A stretch of DNA of 64,000 nucleotides from Hyperoodon ampullatus (GCA_949752795.1 OX457061.1:7003239-7067238); one strand, 5' to 3'. Shown: positions 11,221-22,594, counted from the stretch's first letter. Notes: generated from the sequence alone by a model not told the origin. Made by a program: numbers and translations.

Positions 11221-11909
11221 TTGTCCGCAGCCTTCGCCTCCCATGAAGAGGCATTTCCAGGGCCCTGTTAAAGACTTATCGCCTGCTTGGTGCAGATGCA
11301 TTCTGCCCAAGACCTCACAATGCTAAGGCAGAAACAAGAGGCTACACGGAGCAGCGTCCACTCACTATATAAAACAATGATGGGCAAATGTCACCCCGAG
11401 GTTAATGCACCCAGCAGACGCTAAGGCTAACCCGTATTTTTACCTTAACTGGGATCCCAGAGATTCCTATAAACCTGATTTACTGGAAGCAAGGGAAGTG
11501 GGGATTAACTGAATCTGGGCGGTTTCCATGGAGCCCAGATTGTATAAAATAATATTTAGCCTCTGGCGGGGGTACAAGGACCACAGGTTGGGGAGGGAGC
11601 CCTCCTACCTGCCAAGAAGGAACCTGAGAGATCACTCCACTGCCAACTGCCAGCATCAGCAAGATGTCTGGGTCCATGGACCATCCCAGCAGGTGACACA
11701 GGGGCCATTGTGTACTGGCCATACTTTCTGAGCACTTCCCTGGCCAGGAGAGCATGGTTTTCATTGGCATACTGGCCCCAGCCCTCCCCGGGCCAGGCTG
11801 CAGCAGATCTGCCCAGCGTGCTCTTCCCCAAGACCTGTCTAGGGCCAGGAGATGCCAAGGAGACAGAATGTCACTGTCAGGCAAGGAATTCCTCAAGGTC
11901 TCCAATGCA
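11221..11909. other. Unassigned single-copy stretch
   Basis: Moderate AT content and no recognised repeat. TATA-like words (ctatataaaac near 11,367; gtataaaataat near 11,541) stand alone without a promoter context, so they are not called. Confidence 0.35.
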
Positions 11910-11945
11910 ATCATTCATTCATCTATTCATTCATTCATTCCATGT
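11910..11945 (+). repeat. TTCA tetranucleotide repeat
   Basis: Imperfect attcattcatctattcattc run, the kind of tail often left by L2 3' ends. Confidence 0.7.
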
Positions 11946-12154
11946 ATTCATCACAAAGCCTTTAATTGTTAGATCCTTTCTTATCAGTGCCTGAAGGGTT
12001 GGGAGCAGTCATCCCCTGCTCCCCAAATCCTCCAAACCATCACTGACCCTCCATACCCCCGAACTCACTGAGGCTGAGCTGTTGGGTGTAGTGAATCGCA
12101 TGCCTACACAACACCTTCTCTGGGCATCAGATTCGATTGGACAGTATCTTTAGC

Positions 12155-12398
12155 GATAACAGCAAGAGCTGGCACAGAGCTCTTACCATGGACTCAGTCT
12201 GCCATATATTAGCCCATTTACAATGGCCCAAGATGTAGGTGCTACACTGTATTCATTATCATAAGATAGTGTATTCATTCATTAATTCTTCCAACAAATT
12301 CTTATTGAGCATAGACTCCACCCCCAACCCCAGGCCCGTGCAGGGCCCTGGGGAAACCAAAGGCGAATAAAGCAAGGCTTGCTCTTGAGGCGTTAAGG
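12155..12398 (-). repeat. MIR fragment then L2 3' end, antisense
   Basis: 12,155-12,260 has weak antisense MIR words (tagcccatttacaatggcc). From about 12,262 the stretch ttcattcattaattcttcca then attcttattgagcatagac then gtgcagggccctggggaaac is the antisense 3' end of L2. Confidence 0.5.
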
Positions 12399-12842
12399 GT
12401 ATGGTGGCTGGCTTCCAAGATGGCCCCTCCAGGTATTAAAGCTCTTGTGTCATGACCAATAGAGTGGACATGACAATATGTGACGATATGTGACTTCCAA
12501 GGCTGAGTCACAGAAGGCACAGTGGTTTCCACCTTGCCCCCTTGGATTGCTCACTCCAGAGGAAGCTGGCTGCCATGCTGTGAGGACACTCAAGCAGCCC
12601 TGTGGAGAGGCCATGAGCTTGCCAGGCCTGTTCATGAGCCACGGGGGATGTCCCTTCTCCAGCCTCATGCGGTCCCTGCGGACACCTGACTGGAATCTTC
12701 TGAAGGACTCTGAGCCAGAACTATCCAGCTCAGCTGCAGCCAAACTTCTGACCCACGGAAACAATGAGATAACAAGTGTTTATTGTTGTTTTAAGCTATT
12801 GTGTGTTTGGGGGTTATTTGTTATGCAGTAACAGATTAATAA
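12399..12842 (+). mobile_element. MLT1-like (MaLR) LTR relic
   Basis: The order gtggacatgacaatatgtga, tgacttccaaggctgagtc, gaaactgagat-type word acaatgagataacaagtg, ttgttgttttaagctattg and ttatgcagtaacagatta follows the MLT1 LTR. Only LTR sequence remains, with no internal gene. Confidence 0.6.
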
Positions 12843-12872
12843 GTGTGTATGTGTGTGTGGGTGTGTGTATAA
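12843..12872 (+). repeat. GT-rich microsatellite
   Basis: Short imperfect GT run directly after the LTR relic. Confidence 0.7.
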
Positions 12873-13019
12873 CAGACTTGTAAACAGATGAATCAAGTGC
12901 AAAAAGGTATGCAGGGGACTATCCAGGGAAGGAAGTGTCCCCATGAGCTAAGTGAGGTATTCCCAACCATGGTGTCCTCAGAGTATACAGAGGAGACACG
13001 CAGGAAATAATGATTCACA

Positions 13020-13640
13020 AACTGTTTTGTTCATTCAGAAAACACAACTGTGAGTGTATATATATATATATGTATAACTGATTCACTTTGCTGTACACCT
13101 GAAATGAGCACAACGTTGTAAATCAACTGTACTCCAATAAAAATTAAAAAACACAACTGTGCACTTGCTGTGGACTCAACAGTACTAGGTACAGGGGCTA
13201 GGGGTGGAAAGCAGGCCCAGTGCCAGCTGCGATAAAGTTTTCATTCCAGTGGGGGAGGCAAATGCTAGATGAAGTCATAAATAAACATATAATTCCAGAT
13301 GAGATGAGGGCCATAAGAGAAAAGATGCTGGAGGTCTTACTTAAGGCCATATAAACTTAGGCCAAAAGGATCTGCAAAGTTGGTCAGGTGCTGCTGGGAG
13401 GTACAGGGAGAGAGCATTCCAGGCAGAGGGCACAGCATGTGCAAAGGCCCTGAGGTGGTGAGAAGCCTGGTGAGTGGGAAGAAAAAACTGAAGGTCAGTG
13501 TTGTGGGAACAGAGTGAGTGCAGGGGAGAGGGACATGAGGTGTGGCTGGGAAGGTTAGGCACAGGCTTTGTGGGCCAGGCTGAGGCTTTCTGTCCTTATG
13601 CTAAGCAGAATGGAGAACTGCTGATGGTTCTAGTAGAATA
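13020..13640 (-). repeat. L2 relic, antisense, with L1 tail inside
   Basis: A tgttcattcagaaaacacaa start is followed after the L1 insert by cacttgctgtggactcaac, gagcattccaggcagagggc and acagcatgtgcaaaggccct. These are hallmark words of antisense L2. The L1 tail lies at 13,053-13,147. Confidence 0.65.
13053..13147 (+). mobile_element. 95-bp L1 3' end insertion
   Basis: The segment gtataactgattcactttg to tgtactccaataaaaatt is the 3' terminus of L1. The 14-bp duplication aaaacacaactgtg is perfect (13,039-13,052 and 13,148-13,161). A strongly 5'-truncated insertion into L2. Confidence 0.88.
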
Positions 13641-14470
13641 GGGGTGTGTCACTACTACCAGTAGCAGAACACCCAGTTAGATCTAAGTGGCTTGAACCAT
13701 AAAGTTTATTCAAGAAGAATTACTGAGATAAGAAGTCCTGGGGTTTCCCTGGTGGTGCAGTGGTTGAGAATCTGCCTGCTAATGCAGAGGACACGGGTTT
13801 GAGCCCTGGTCTGGGAAGATCCCACATGCTGCGGAGCGACTAGGCCCGTGAGCCCCAGCTACTGAGCCTGCGCGTCTGGAGCCTGTGCTCTGCAACAAGA
13901 GAGGCCGCGATAGTGAGAGGCCCGCGTACCACGATGAAGAGTGGCCCCCGCTCACCACAACTAGAGAAAGCCCTCGCACAGAAACGAAGACCCAACACGG
14001 CCAAAAATAAATTAAATAAAAATAAATAAATAAGAAGACCCCAAGATCACTATTTAAAAAAAAAAGTCCTGAGGTCAGTCCAGTAGCTCAAGAGTCAAGA
14101 TTAAAATCCTTAATCACATCTGCAAAATTCCTTTTGCCACATAAGGTAACGTGGGAATGAGCGCCTTACGACCTTTTACTCTACTGTCCTTGGGGTTTTT
14201 TAAAATCTCAAATGTGTCACCTTATGGTTGCAAGATGGCTGCCACAGCTCTAGGCATCACATCCTCACACACGAGCATCCAGAACAGCTCTCTCTATATT
14301 TGTGAAGTGGGGGGAGGGAATCTTTCCAGAAGCCCCCAGCAGACTTCCCTTTCTATCTCATTGACCAGAATTGGGTCACATGCTCACCCCTGTCCCAGTC
14401 ACTAGAATAAGGGAAACAGATTGTCATGAATGGCTTGAACTGATCATGATTGATCCCCTGGGGCTGGCCC
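13641..14470 (-). repeat. Old repeat of uncertain family, split by SINE
   Basis: The words aagtggcttgaaccataaag (left) and aatcacatctgcaaaattcc, ttgccacataaggtaac, gcaagatggctgccacagct (right of the SINE at 13,740) resemble old antisense LTR or DNA-transposon consensus. Boundaries and family are uncertain. Confidence 0.35.
13740..14030 (+). mobile_element. CHR-type SINE, extended form
   Basis: Head gggtttccctggtggtgcag, body with agcctgtgctctgcaacaag and a tail gaagacccaacacggccaaa with AAAT units. The flanks ataagaagtcctg and ataagaagacccc form an imperfect duplication. Confidence 0.93.
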
Positions 14471-14756
14471 CAATGATCCCCAAACAAGGGTGGGAATCTG
14501 TGCGCAAGGAGAAGTGACATGATTATGTAATCGGGATGAATGCTTCAAAACAGAAGTACCCAGCCTCTTCCGAAATTCTGCATTTGTTTGTCTAGCACAG
14601 GCTGCGTCCAGTGCAAGCCCGTGAATGAAGGAGCCTGCATGAGGTCAGAGGTTGTAAGCAGCCTGCAGAAGCGAATGATTCCTAAGACCAACGTCCACAT
14701 CTGAGCAGATTCAGACCCTCCAGCATCCAAGTGGCCTCTCCAAACATTGGCTCCAG

Positions 14757-14882
14757 GGACTTCCCTGGTCTGGTGGTTAGGACTCTGAGCTTTCAATGCA
14801 AGGGGCGCAGGTCTGATCCCTGGTCAGGGAACGAAGGTCCCACATGCCGCGCGGTGCAGCCAAAAACAAAAACAAAATAAAT
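14757..14882 (+). mobile_element. Short CHR-type SINE close to tRNA-Glu
   Basis: About 75 bp of tRNA-Glu-like sequence (ggtggttaggactctgagc and a gatccctggtcagggaac arm), then gccgcgcggtgcagccaaaa and an A-rich tail. The 15-bp duplication aaacattggctccag is perfect (14,742-14,756 and 14,883-14,897). It is not a functional tRNA gene. Confidence 0.93.
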
Positions 14883-15079
14883 AAACATTGGCTCCAGCCT
14901 CTGGCTCCTGTTGTTCAAGCCAGGAGTTCAGGAGGTCCAGCCACCCACCCTTGGCAGGGTGGGAATGTCAGGTTGACGCTATTGCGCTCAGGTATGAGAA
15001 GAGAGTCAAACCCTGGACTCCCAAGCATTTGCCAGGTCACTTCTTTTGGTCACTTCTTTGCCAGGTCACATACTAACAG

Positions 15080-15240
15080 GGTCATTATTCTGCCTTCCAC
15101 TATATGTCCTTCTACCAGAATGTAAGTCCCTGAGGCCAAAGGTATTTCCCTGATTTGCTCACTTGCATGTCCCAAGAATCTTCAGGACCTGGCACATAGC
15201 AGGAGCTGAATGAATATTTGGTGATTTATGAACACAGGAA
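15080..15240 (+). repeat. L2 3' end, sense
   Basis: The order ccagaatgtaagtccctgag, aatcttcaggacctggcaca, then tagcaggagctgaatgaata is the L2 3' terminus. Confidence 0.65.
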
Positions 15241-15734
15241 TGAAAGTGCTCCAGATTTCACAGGGAAATCTTTACAGAACTGTGTCTGGATCCAAGGAGC
15301 CCGATTCCCAGGTCAGTTCTGATTGCAGGGAGCAGGTAGTGGTCCCCAAGGGGAGGGCAATGGAGCCACATTTGTCCTTGGCACAGCAGAGGATGGCCCG
15401 TTAGGGGACGCGTGAATCAAGCAGGTTGTACCCATGATGCAGAGATCGCAGGTGTGAGCCGCCGTCCAGCTACCAAGAGGCAAAGCAATGTTGTGACAGT
15501 GCCAAGGGGAGCCTCCCGTCTCTGGAATGTGGGAGAACTTTGCCTGTGACTCTACGAGCAAGTACAGTCAGGGCAGCAAAGAGCTCTGCCCCCATCGCGC
15601 TTGGAGGTGGCCAAGCGAAGACACAGCGAACTACGGGTCCTTTGTAGACCTGGGAGACAGGAACAGTGACTGTGATTCCACTCTAACGCCTGCTGACCTG
15701 TTCAGTGTTATTCTGAATCTTTGTTTACAGTTCA
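15241..15734. other. Unassigned single-copy stretch
   Basis: Non-repetitive with a scatter of CpG (for example 15,405-15,625). A 72-codon frame on + (15,527-15,745) runs into L1 and has no recognisable domain, so no exon is called. Confidence 0.4.
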
Positions 15735-17626
15735 GGGTTTTTTAAGGTAAAATTTGCATAGAGTGAAATGCACAAATCTCACGTGTACAATTCTATGAGT
15801 TTTGACAAATGCATGCACCGGTGTAACCCACACACTTATCAAGATATAGAACCTTTCCATCACTGCCAAAAGTATCTTTATGACTTCCCAGCCAATCCTG
15901 CACCCCCAAAGACAACCAACGGATTTTTTTCATCATTGAATAGCTCTGTCTGTTCCAGAACTTCATATAAACGGCATCCTACAGTTTGTGCTCTTTTGTA
16001 TCTGGCTTTTTTCATTCAACATAATGTCCGTGTGATTCATCTGTGTTGTGTGCATTGATAGATCATTCCCCTGTTATTAACGAGTAGGATTCCATAGTAT
16101 AGAGACACCGCGGTTTGTATATCCATTCTCCTGGTAATGGACATTTGGGTTGTTTCCAGTTGGAGGGGTATTATAAATAAAGCTGCTATAAACATTCACA
16201 TACACATCTTTATTGTGAACATACGCCCTTATTTCTTTCAAGAAAATACCTAGAAATGGAATTCCTGGGTTAGGAGGTAAGTGTGTGTTTTACTTTACAG
16301 GACACTGGTGAAACGTTTTCCAAAGTACTTGTAACATTCTGTGTTCCATTCAGCAATTAAGAAGAGTTCTGGTTGTTCCACATCCTTACCAACATTTGGT
16401 GTTGTCTATCTTTTAAAATTTTAATCATAAAAATATCTTAATCGTGAGATACTGTAGTAGTATCTCATGGACTATAGTTTGCATTTCCCAGATAACTAAT
16501 GACGTTGAGCACTTTTAAAAGTGCTTTAAAAATAAAAAAGTGCTCATTGGCCATTCGTATACATTCTTTTTTTTTTTTTTTTTTAAGTTAGGGTTTTAAC
16601 ATTTTTTCAATTGAGGAGTTTTTTGTTTTTTGTTTTTTTGGCCATGGGGCTTGCAGGATCTTAGTTCCCCAACCATGGATTGAAGCCATGCTCCCTGCAA
16701 TGGAAACGCTGAGTCCTAACCACTGGCCCGCCAGCGAAGCCCCATATACATTCTTTTCTAAAGAGTGTGTCAAATCTTTTGACCATTTTGAATTGAGCAC
16801 ATGCCCTTTGATTATTCAGTTGTAGGATTTTCTATATAATCTGGACACCAGTCCTTTATCAGTTATATGTTTTGCAATATTTTCTTCACGTTTGTGGTTT
16901 CCCTTTTCATTTTCTTAACAGTAAGCAGAAGTTTTCAATTTTAATGAAGTCAATCTGTTGATATTTCAATCTGTTGATGGTTATTGCTTCCTGTGTCCCA
17001 TCTAAGAAATTTCCGCCTGTACACATCAAGAAGTTTTTTTTAATGTTTTCTTTGGAAAGCTTTATAGTTTCAGTTTTTACATTTAGATCTATGATCCATG
17101 AATGTTGTCTATAATGTGAAGTAAGCGTCAAGGTTCATTCTCTCAATATGGACTCCCAATTGTTCCACGACCATTTGTTCAAAAGACTTCTTTTCCCCAT
17201 TGAGATGCTTTGTCCCCTTTGTCAAAAATCAACATGCTGTATAAGTGTGGATCTACCTCTGGACTCTCCAGTCAGCTACATTAATCTGTTTGTTGTGCCT
17301 TGATCCCTTAGCCTTGAAATCAGTTTGGGTAAGTTCTCTAACTTACAGCAAATGTTTTGGCTGCCATAGGTCCTTTGCATTTCCATAGAAATATTAGAAT
17401 CAGCTTGACAATTTATATATTTTCACAAGGCTGCTGGGAATATAATTGGGATTGTGCTGAATCTATCGGTCAGTTGGGGAGAACTGACTGCTTAGCAACA
17501 CTGAGTCTTCCAATCCATGGACATACTACTTCTTTCCATTATCTTAAGACTTTTAAAATTTTGTTCTTTTGTTGAATTTATTACTAAGTATTTTATGCTT
17601 TTTGTGTTATTGCAAATGGAATTTTT
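15735..17626 (-). mobile_element. Old L1 (ORF2 end plus 3' UTR), antisense
   Basis: Antisense L1 landmarks in order: aacataatgtccgtgtgatt, gtaggattccatagtataga, gggttgtttccagttggagg, tcttttgaccattttgaatt, catttgttcaaaagacttct and a ccccattgagatgctttgtc segment. Read on the minus strand this is ORF2 running into the 3' UTR, with many stops. A SINE is nested at 16,571-16,744, and the element meets another L1 head to head across the SINE at 17,627. Confidence 0.85.
16571..16744 (-). mobile_element. Short CHR-type SINE with extra 3' segment, antisense
   Basis: Read on the minus strand: tRNA-like head, ccatggccaaa and an A-rich tail, then about 35 bp unrelated to the SINE, then a second pure A-run. 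The flanks tatacattctttt (16,558-16,570) and (16,745-16,757) are a perfect 13-bp duplication enclosing both tails. This suggests read-through of the first tail. Confidence 0.82.
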
Positions 17627-17987
17627 TAAAAATTTATTTATTTTTGGCTGCGTTGGGTCTGTTGCTGCGCGCGGGCTTTCTCTAGTTGTGGCGAGCAGGG
17701 GCTACTCTTCATTGCGGTGCATGGGCTTCTTATTGCGGCAGCTTCTCTTGTTGTGGAGCACGGGCTCTAGGCACGCAGGCTTCAGTAGTTGTGGCACGCA
17801 GGCTTCAGTAGTTGTGGCACATGGGCTCAGTAGTTGTGGCTCACGGGCTCTAGAGTACAGGCTCAGTAGTTGTGGTACACGGGCTTATTTGCTCCGTGGC
17901 ATGTAGGATCTTCCCAGACTAGGGCTTGAACCTGTATCCCCTGCATTGGCAGGCGGATTCTTAACCACTGCACCACCAGGGAAGCCT
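17627..17987 (-). mobile_element. CHR-type SINE, extended form, antisense
   Basis: Ends (on +) with ccaccagggaagcct, the inverted head. The body has a 23-bp tandem duplication around gcaggcttcagtagttgtgg (17,765-17,815), which makes it longer than its relatives. The duplication tgcaaatggaattttt is perfect (17,611-17,626 and 17,988-18,003). Confidence 0.94.
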
Positions 17988-18003
17988 GCAAATGGAATTT
18001 TTA

Positions 18004-20189
18004 AATTTTTCATTTTCACCACCGCACACCTATTAAAATGACCAAAATCCAGAACACTGACAACACCAAATGCTGACCAAAATGTGGAGCAACAGAAACT
18101 CTCATTCATTGCTAGCAGGAGTACAAAATGGTACAGCCACTTTGGAAGACAGTTTGGCAGTTTTTACAAAATTAAACATACTTTTCTTGCACGATCCAGC
18201 AATAGTGCTCCTTGGTATTTTTTTTTTCTTTTTTCCTTTAACATCTTTATTGGAGTATTATTGCTTTACAATGTTGCGTTAGTTTCTGCTTTATAACAAA
18301 GTGAATCAGCTATATGCATACGTATATCCCCATATCCCCTCCCTCTTGCGTCTCCCTCCCACCCTCCTTATCCCCCCTCTAGGTGGTCACAAAGCACCAA
18401 GCTGATCTCCCTGTGCTATGCAGCTGCTTCCCACTAGCTATCTATTTTGCATTTGGTAGTGTATATATGTAAGTGTTAGTCTGTCACTTCATCCCAGCTT
18501 ACCCTTCCCCCTCCCCGTGTCCTCAAGTCCATTCTCTACATCTGTGTCTTTATTCCTGTCCTGGCCCTAGGTTCATCAGAACCTTTTTTTTTTTTTTTTT
18601 TCAGATTCCATATATATATGTGTTAGCATATGGTATTTGTTTTACTCTTTCTGACTTACTTCACCCTGTATGACAGACTCTAGGTCCATCCACCTCACTA
18701 CAAATAACTCAATTTTGTTTCCTTTTATGGCTGAGTAATATTCCATTGTACATATGTGCCACATCTTCTTTATCCATTCATCTGTCGATGGACACTTAGG
18801 TTGCTTCCATGTCCTGGCTATTGTAACTAGTGCTGCAATTAACATTGTGGTACATGACTCTTTTTGAATTATGGTTTTCTCAGGGTATATGCCCAGGAGT
18901 GGGATTGCTGGGTCATATGGTAGTTCTATTTTTAGTTTTTTAAGGAACCTTCATAATGTTCTCCATAGTGGCTGTATCAATTTACATTCCCACCAACAGT
19001 GCAAGAGGGTTCCCTTTTCTCCACACCCTCTCCAGCATTTATTGTTTGTAGATTTTTTGATGATGGCCATTCTGACTGGTGTGAGGTGATATCTCATTGC
19101 AGTCTTGATTTGCATTTCTCTAATGATTAGTGATGTTGAGCATCTTTACATGTGTTTGTTGGCCATCTGTATATCTTCTTTGGAGAAATGTCTGTTTAGA
19201 TCTTCTGCCCATTTTTGGATTGGGTTGTTTGTTTTTTTGTTATTGAGCTGCATGAGCTGCTTGTATATTTCGGAGATTAATCCTTTGTCAGTTGCTTCAT
19301 TTGCAAATATTTTCTCCTATTCTGAGGGTTGCCTTTTCATCTTGTTTATGGTTTCCTTTGTTTATGGTTTCCTTTGTTGTGCAAAAGCTTTGAAGTTTCA
19401 TTAGGTCCCATTTGTTTATTTTTGTTTTTATTTCCATTTCTCTAGGAGGTGGGTCAAAAAGGATCTTGCTGTGATTTATGTTATAGAGTGTTCTGCCTAT
19501 GTTTTCCTCTAAGAGTCTTATAGTGTCTGGCCTTACATTTAGGTCTTTAGTGCTCCTTGGTATTTATTCAAAGCAGTTTAAAAACTTATGTCCACACAAA
19601 AACCTGCACACAGATGTTTACAGCAGTTTTATTCATAATTGTCAAACTTTGGAAGCAACCAAGATGTCTTTCATCAGGTGAATGGGTAAATAAACTGTGG
19701 TAATCTGGACAATGAAATATTATTCAATGATAAAAAGAAATAAGCTATCAAGCCATGAAAAGACATAGAGGAAACTTAAATGCATATTACTAAGTGAAAG
19801 AAGCCAATCTGAAAAGGTTGCATACTGTACGATTCAAATTATATAACATTCTGGAAAAGGCAAAACTATGGAGACAGTAAAAAAATCAGTGGTTGCCAGG
19901 AGTTAGGGGAAGGGAGAGTATAGACAGATCATTTTTAGGGCAGTGAAAATACTCTATATAGAGAAAACTCTCTATGTATCTAATGGTAAATATATGTCAT
20001 TTTACATTTACCCAAACCCATAGAATATACACACCAAGAGTGAGCCCTAATGTAAGCCATGGACCTTGGATAATAATGGTGAGTCAATTTAGGTTCATCA
20101 ATTGTAATAAATGTACCACTGTGGTGGAGGATGTTGATAATGGGGGAGGCTATGCACATGTGAAGACAGGGGGTGTATAGGAAATCTCA
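18004..20189 (+). mobile_element. Old L1 ORF2 end and 3' UTR, sense
   Basis: Sense landmarks: cacctattaaaatgaccaaa, tctcattcattgctagcagg, then after the nested young L1 ttcaaagcagtttaaaaact, gaatgggtaaataaactgtg and gtggttgccaggagttaggg. Frames are broken. It is oriented away from the L1 at 15,735-17,626. Confidence 0.82.
18221..19547 (-). mobile_element. Young 5'-truncated L1, antisense
   Basis: Minus strand carries the C-terminal part of L1 ORF2 (for example TWKQPKCPSTDEWIKKMWH and MEYYSAIKGNKIELF, encoded near 18,690-18,810), then the 3' UTR ending with a T-run on + at 18,218-18,226. Target duplication tagtgctccttggtattt is a perfect 18 bp (18,203-18,220 and 19,548-19,565). About 1.33 kb remains, with no endonuclease or RT, so the copy is inactive. 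Confidence 0.93.
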
Positions 20190-20195
20190 ACAAAT

Positions 20196-20198
<3 letters not shown>

Positions 20199-20226
<28 letters not shown>

Positions 20227-20344
20227 TTTTATATTTTGGCTGCACCGAGCGACTTGTGAGATCTTAGTTCCCCAACCAGGCAATAACCCGGGCCATAGCA
20301 GTGAAAGCAGCAAGTCCTAACCGTTGGACCACCAGGGAGTTCTC
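20199..20344 (-). mobile_element. Short CHR-type SINE, antisense, with TTTA tail
   Basis: An inverted head (ggaccaccagggagttct) and atcttagttccccaaccagg lie beside a (TTTA)n tail at 20,196-20,232. The duplication aaatctcaacaaattta is perfect (20,182-20,198 and 20,345-20,361). Confidence 0.93.
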
Positions 20345-20488
20345 AAATCTCAACAAATTTAAAAGAAATGAAATCAGAGTGTGTTCTCTGATCATAAGAG
20401 AATCAAAGTAGAAATCGATAACAGAAAGACAACAGGAAAATCTCCAAACACTTGGGAACTAAACAACACACTTATAAATTATCCATAG

Positions 20489-20832
20489 ATCGGGCTTCCC
20501 TGGTGGCACAGTGGTTAAGAATCCTCCTGCCAGTGCAGGAGACATGGGTTCAAGCCCTGGTCTGGGAAGATCCCACATGCTGTGGAGCAACTAAGCCCAT
20601 GCGCCACAGCTACTGAGCCCGTGTGCCGCAACTACTGAATCCCATGTGCCTAGAGCCCATGATCCACAACAAGAGAAACCACAGCAATAAGCCCGCGCAC
20701 CACAAGGAAGAGTAGCCCCTGCTCACCGCAGCTAGAGAAAAGCCTGCATGCAGCAACCAAGACCCAATGCAGCCAAAAATAAATAAAATAAAATGAATAA
20801 ATTAAATACATACATACATACATACTACATAC
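20489..20832 (+). mobile_element. CHR-type SINE, extended form
   Basis: Full head gggcttccctggtggcacag and a body ending gcagccaaaaataaataaa, followed by a CATA-rich tail (20,805-20,832). Duplication ataaattatccatag is a perfect 15 bp (20,474-20,488 and 20,833-20,847). Confidence 0.94.
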
Positions 20833-22307
20833 ATAAATTATCCATAGGTCAAAGAAGAAGTCTCAAAGGAAATTTTAAAAATACATAGAACTGAATGAAA
20901 ACAAAAACACAGAATATCAAAATTTGTGGGATGCAGCTAAAGTAGTGTGGTGAGGGAAATTTATAGCACTAAATGCTTACATTAGAAAGAGAGAAAGTCT
21001 CAGGTCATTCATCTAATCTCTCACCTTAAGAAACTAGACTTTAGAAATAGTTTTATATGAATGAAATATCCCACCTACAAAGTATAAACTGTAAATCCAG
21101 TATTGTATTGGGGAAAAAATTTAAAGATGAAACTAGGAAAAAAAGAACAAAATAAATCCAAAACAAACAGAAGGAAGGAAACAATAAATATAAAAGCAAA
21201 AATCCATAAAATTAAAATCATAAAAACAATAGAAAAAATCATAGAAACAAAAAGCTGATTCTTTGAGATGATCAATAAAATTGATAAATCTCTGGCAAGA
21301 CTAAAAAAGAAAAAAAAAGAAAAATCACCAATATCAAGAATGGAACAGGGGATACTCCACAGACTACGAAGACATCAAAAGGATAGAAAGGGAGCATTGT
21401 GAATGGCTCTACAAATATAAATTTGGCAATGTAGAGAAAATGGACCAATTCCTTGGAAAGCACAAACTATCACAACTCACTCAATATGAAATAAATCATT
21501 TCAATAACACTATAAGTTTTAAAGAAATTGAAATAAGAAGAGAAGGGAACATTTCCAATTCATTTTATGAGGGCAGTATTACCCTGATACCAAAACCAGA
21601 TGGTACAAAAAGAAAAAAAGAAAACTACAGATCCACATCCTTAATGAATGTAGAGGCAAAACCCCTTAACAAAATATTAGAATTTGGCAATATATATATA
21701 TTAAAAAGAATTATACACTGTGATCAAGTGGGGCTTATTCTAGGGGCATAAGACTGGTTCAATATTTGAAATAAATCAATGTAATCCACTGTAAACAGGC
21801 TTAAGAAGAAAAACCACATGATTATACTAGTGAATACAGAAAAAGATTGACAAAATTCAACTCCCAGTCAAAAAATGATCTAAGAAAACTAGGAGTGGAA
21901 GGGAATTTCCTCCACTTGATAGAGAACATCTACCAAAAAACTACAACTACAATTATACTTAATGGTTAAAGATGGAATGCTTTCCCCTCCTACGAATGGG
22001 AAGAAGGATGCCCACTCTCAACAATCTATGTTTATTTGGTGCCAGAAGTTCTACCCAAAGCAATAAGGCAAGAAAAGGAAATAAAAGCCATATAGATCAG
22101 AAAGGAAGAAATTAAAACATCCCTATTTGCAGATGACAAGATTGTCTATGTAGAAAATCCCAAGAAGTCTACAAAAAATATCCCAGAACTAATAACTGAG
22201 TTCATCCTGGTCATAGGATACAATATCAACACACAAAAATCAACTGTATATCTCTACATCAGCAATGAACACATGGAAACCAAAATTCCAAGTATAATAC
22301 CATTATA

Positions 22308-22594
22308 GGAACTTCCCTGGTGGCACAGTGGTAGAGAATCTGCCTGCCAATGCATGTTCAAGCCCTGGTCCAGGAAGATCCCACATGCCGCGGAGCAACT
22401 AAGCCCGTGTGCCACAACTACTGAGCCCACGCACCTAGAACCCGTGCCCTGCAACAAGAGAAGCCACCACAATGAGTAGCCAGAGCACCGCAGTGAAGAG
22501 TAGCTCCCCTTGCCGAAACTAGAGAAAGCCTGTGCGCAGCAACAAAGACCCAAAACAGCCAAAAATAAATAAATAAAAATAAATTTATTTTTTA
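22308..22594 (+). mobile_element. CHR-type SINE, extended form, head deletion
   Basis: Head ggaacttccctggtggcaca, but the usual gcaggggacacgggttc stretch is shortened to gcatgttcaagcc, removing part of the B-box region. The duplication aataccattata is perfect (22,296-22,307 and 22,595-22,606). Confidence 0.92.

Noticed and set aside
11360..11380. TATA-like ctatataaaac
   Set aside because: Isolated AT-rich word with no CpG island, initiator or exon nearby.
14757..14832. tRNA-Glu gene candidate
   Set aside because: The tRNA-like head lacks a clean full cloverleaf and is joined to a SINE body, tail and target duplication.
20195..20232. CRISPR-like or satellite array of TTTA units
   Set aside because: It is the tail of an antisense SINE. 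Units are 4 bp with no spacers.
22126..22137. FADD reverse-transcriptase motif as sign of a live L1
   Set aside because: The surrounding ORF2 is interrupted by many stops and three SINEs and has no 5' half, so the element is dead.
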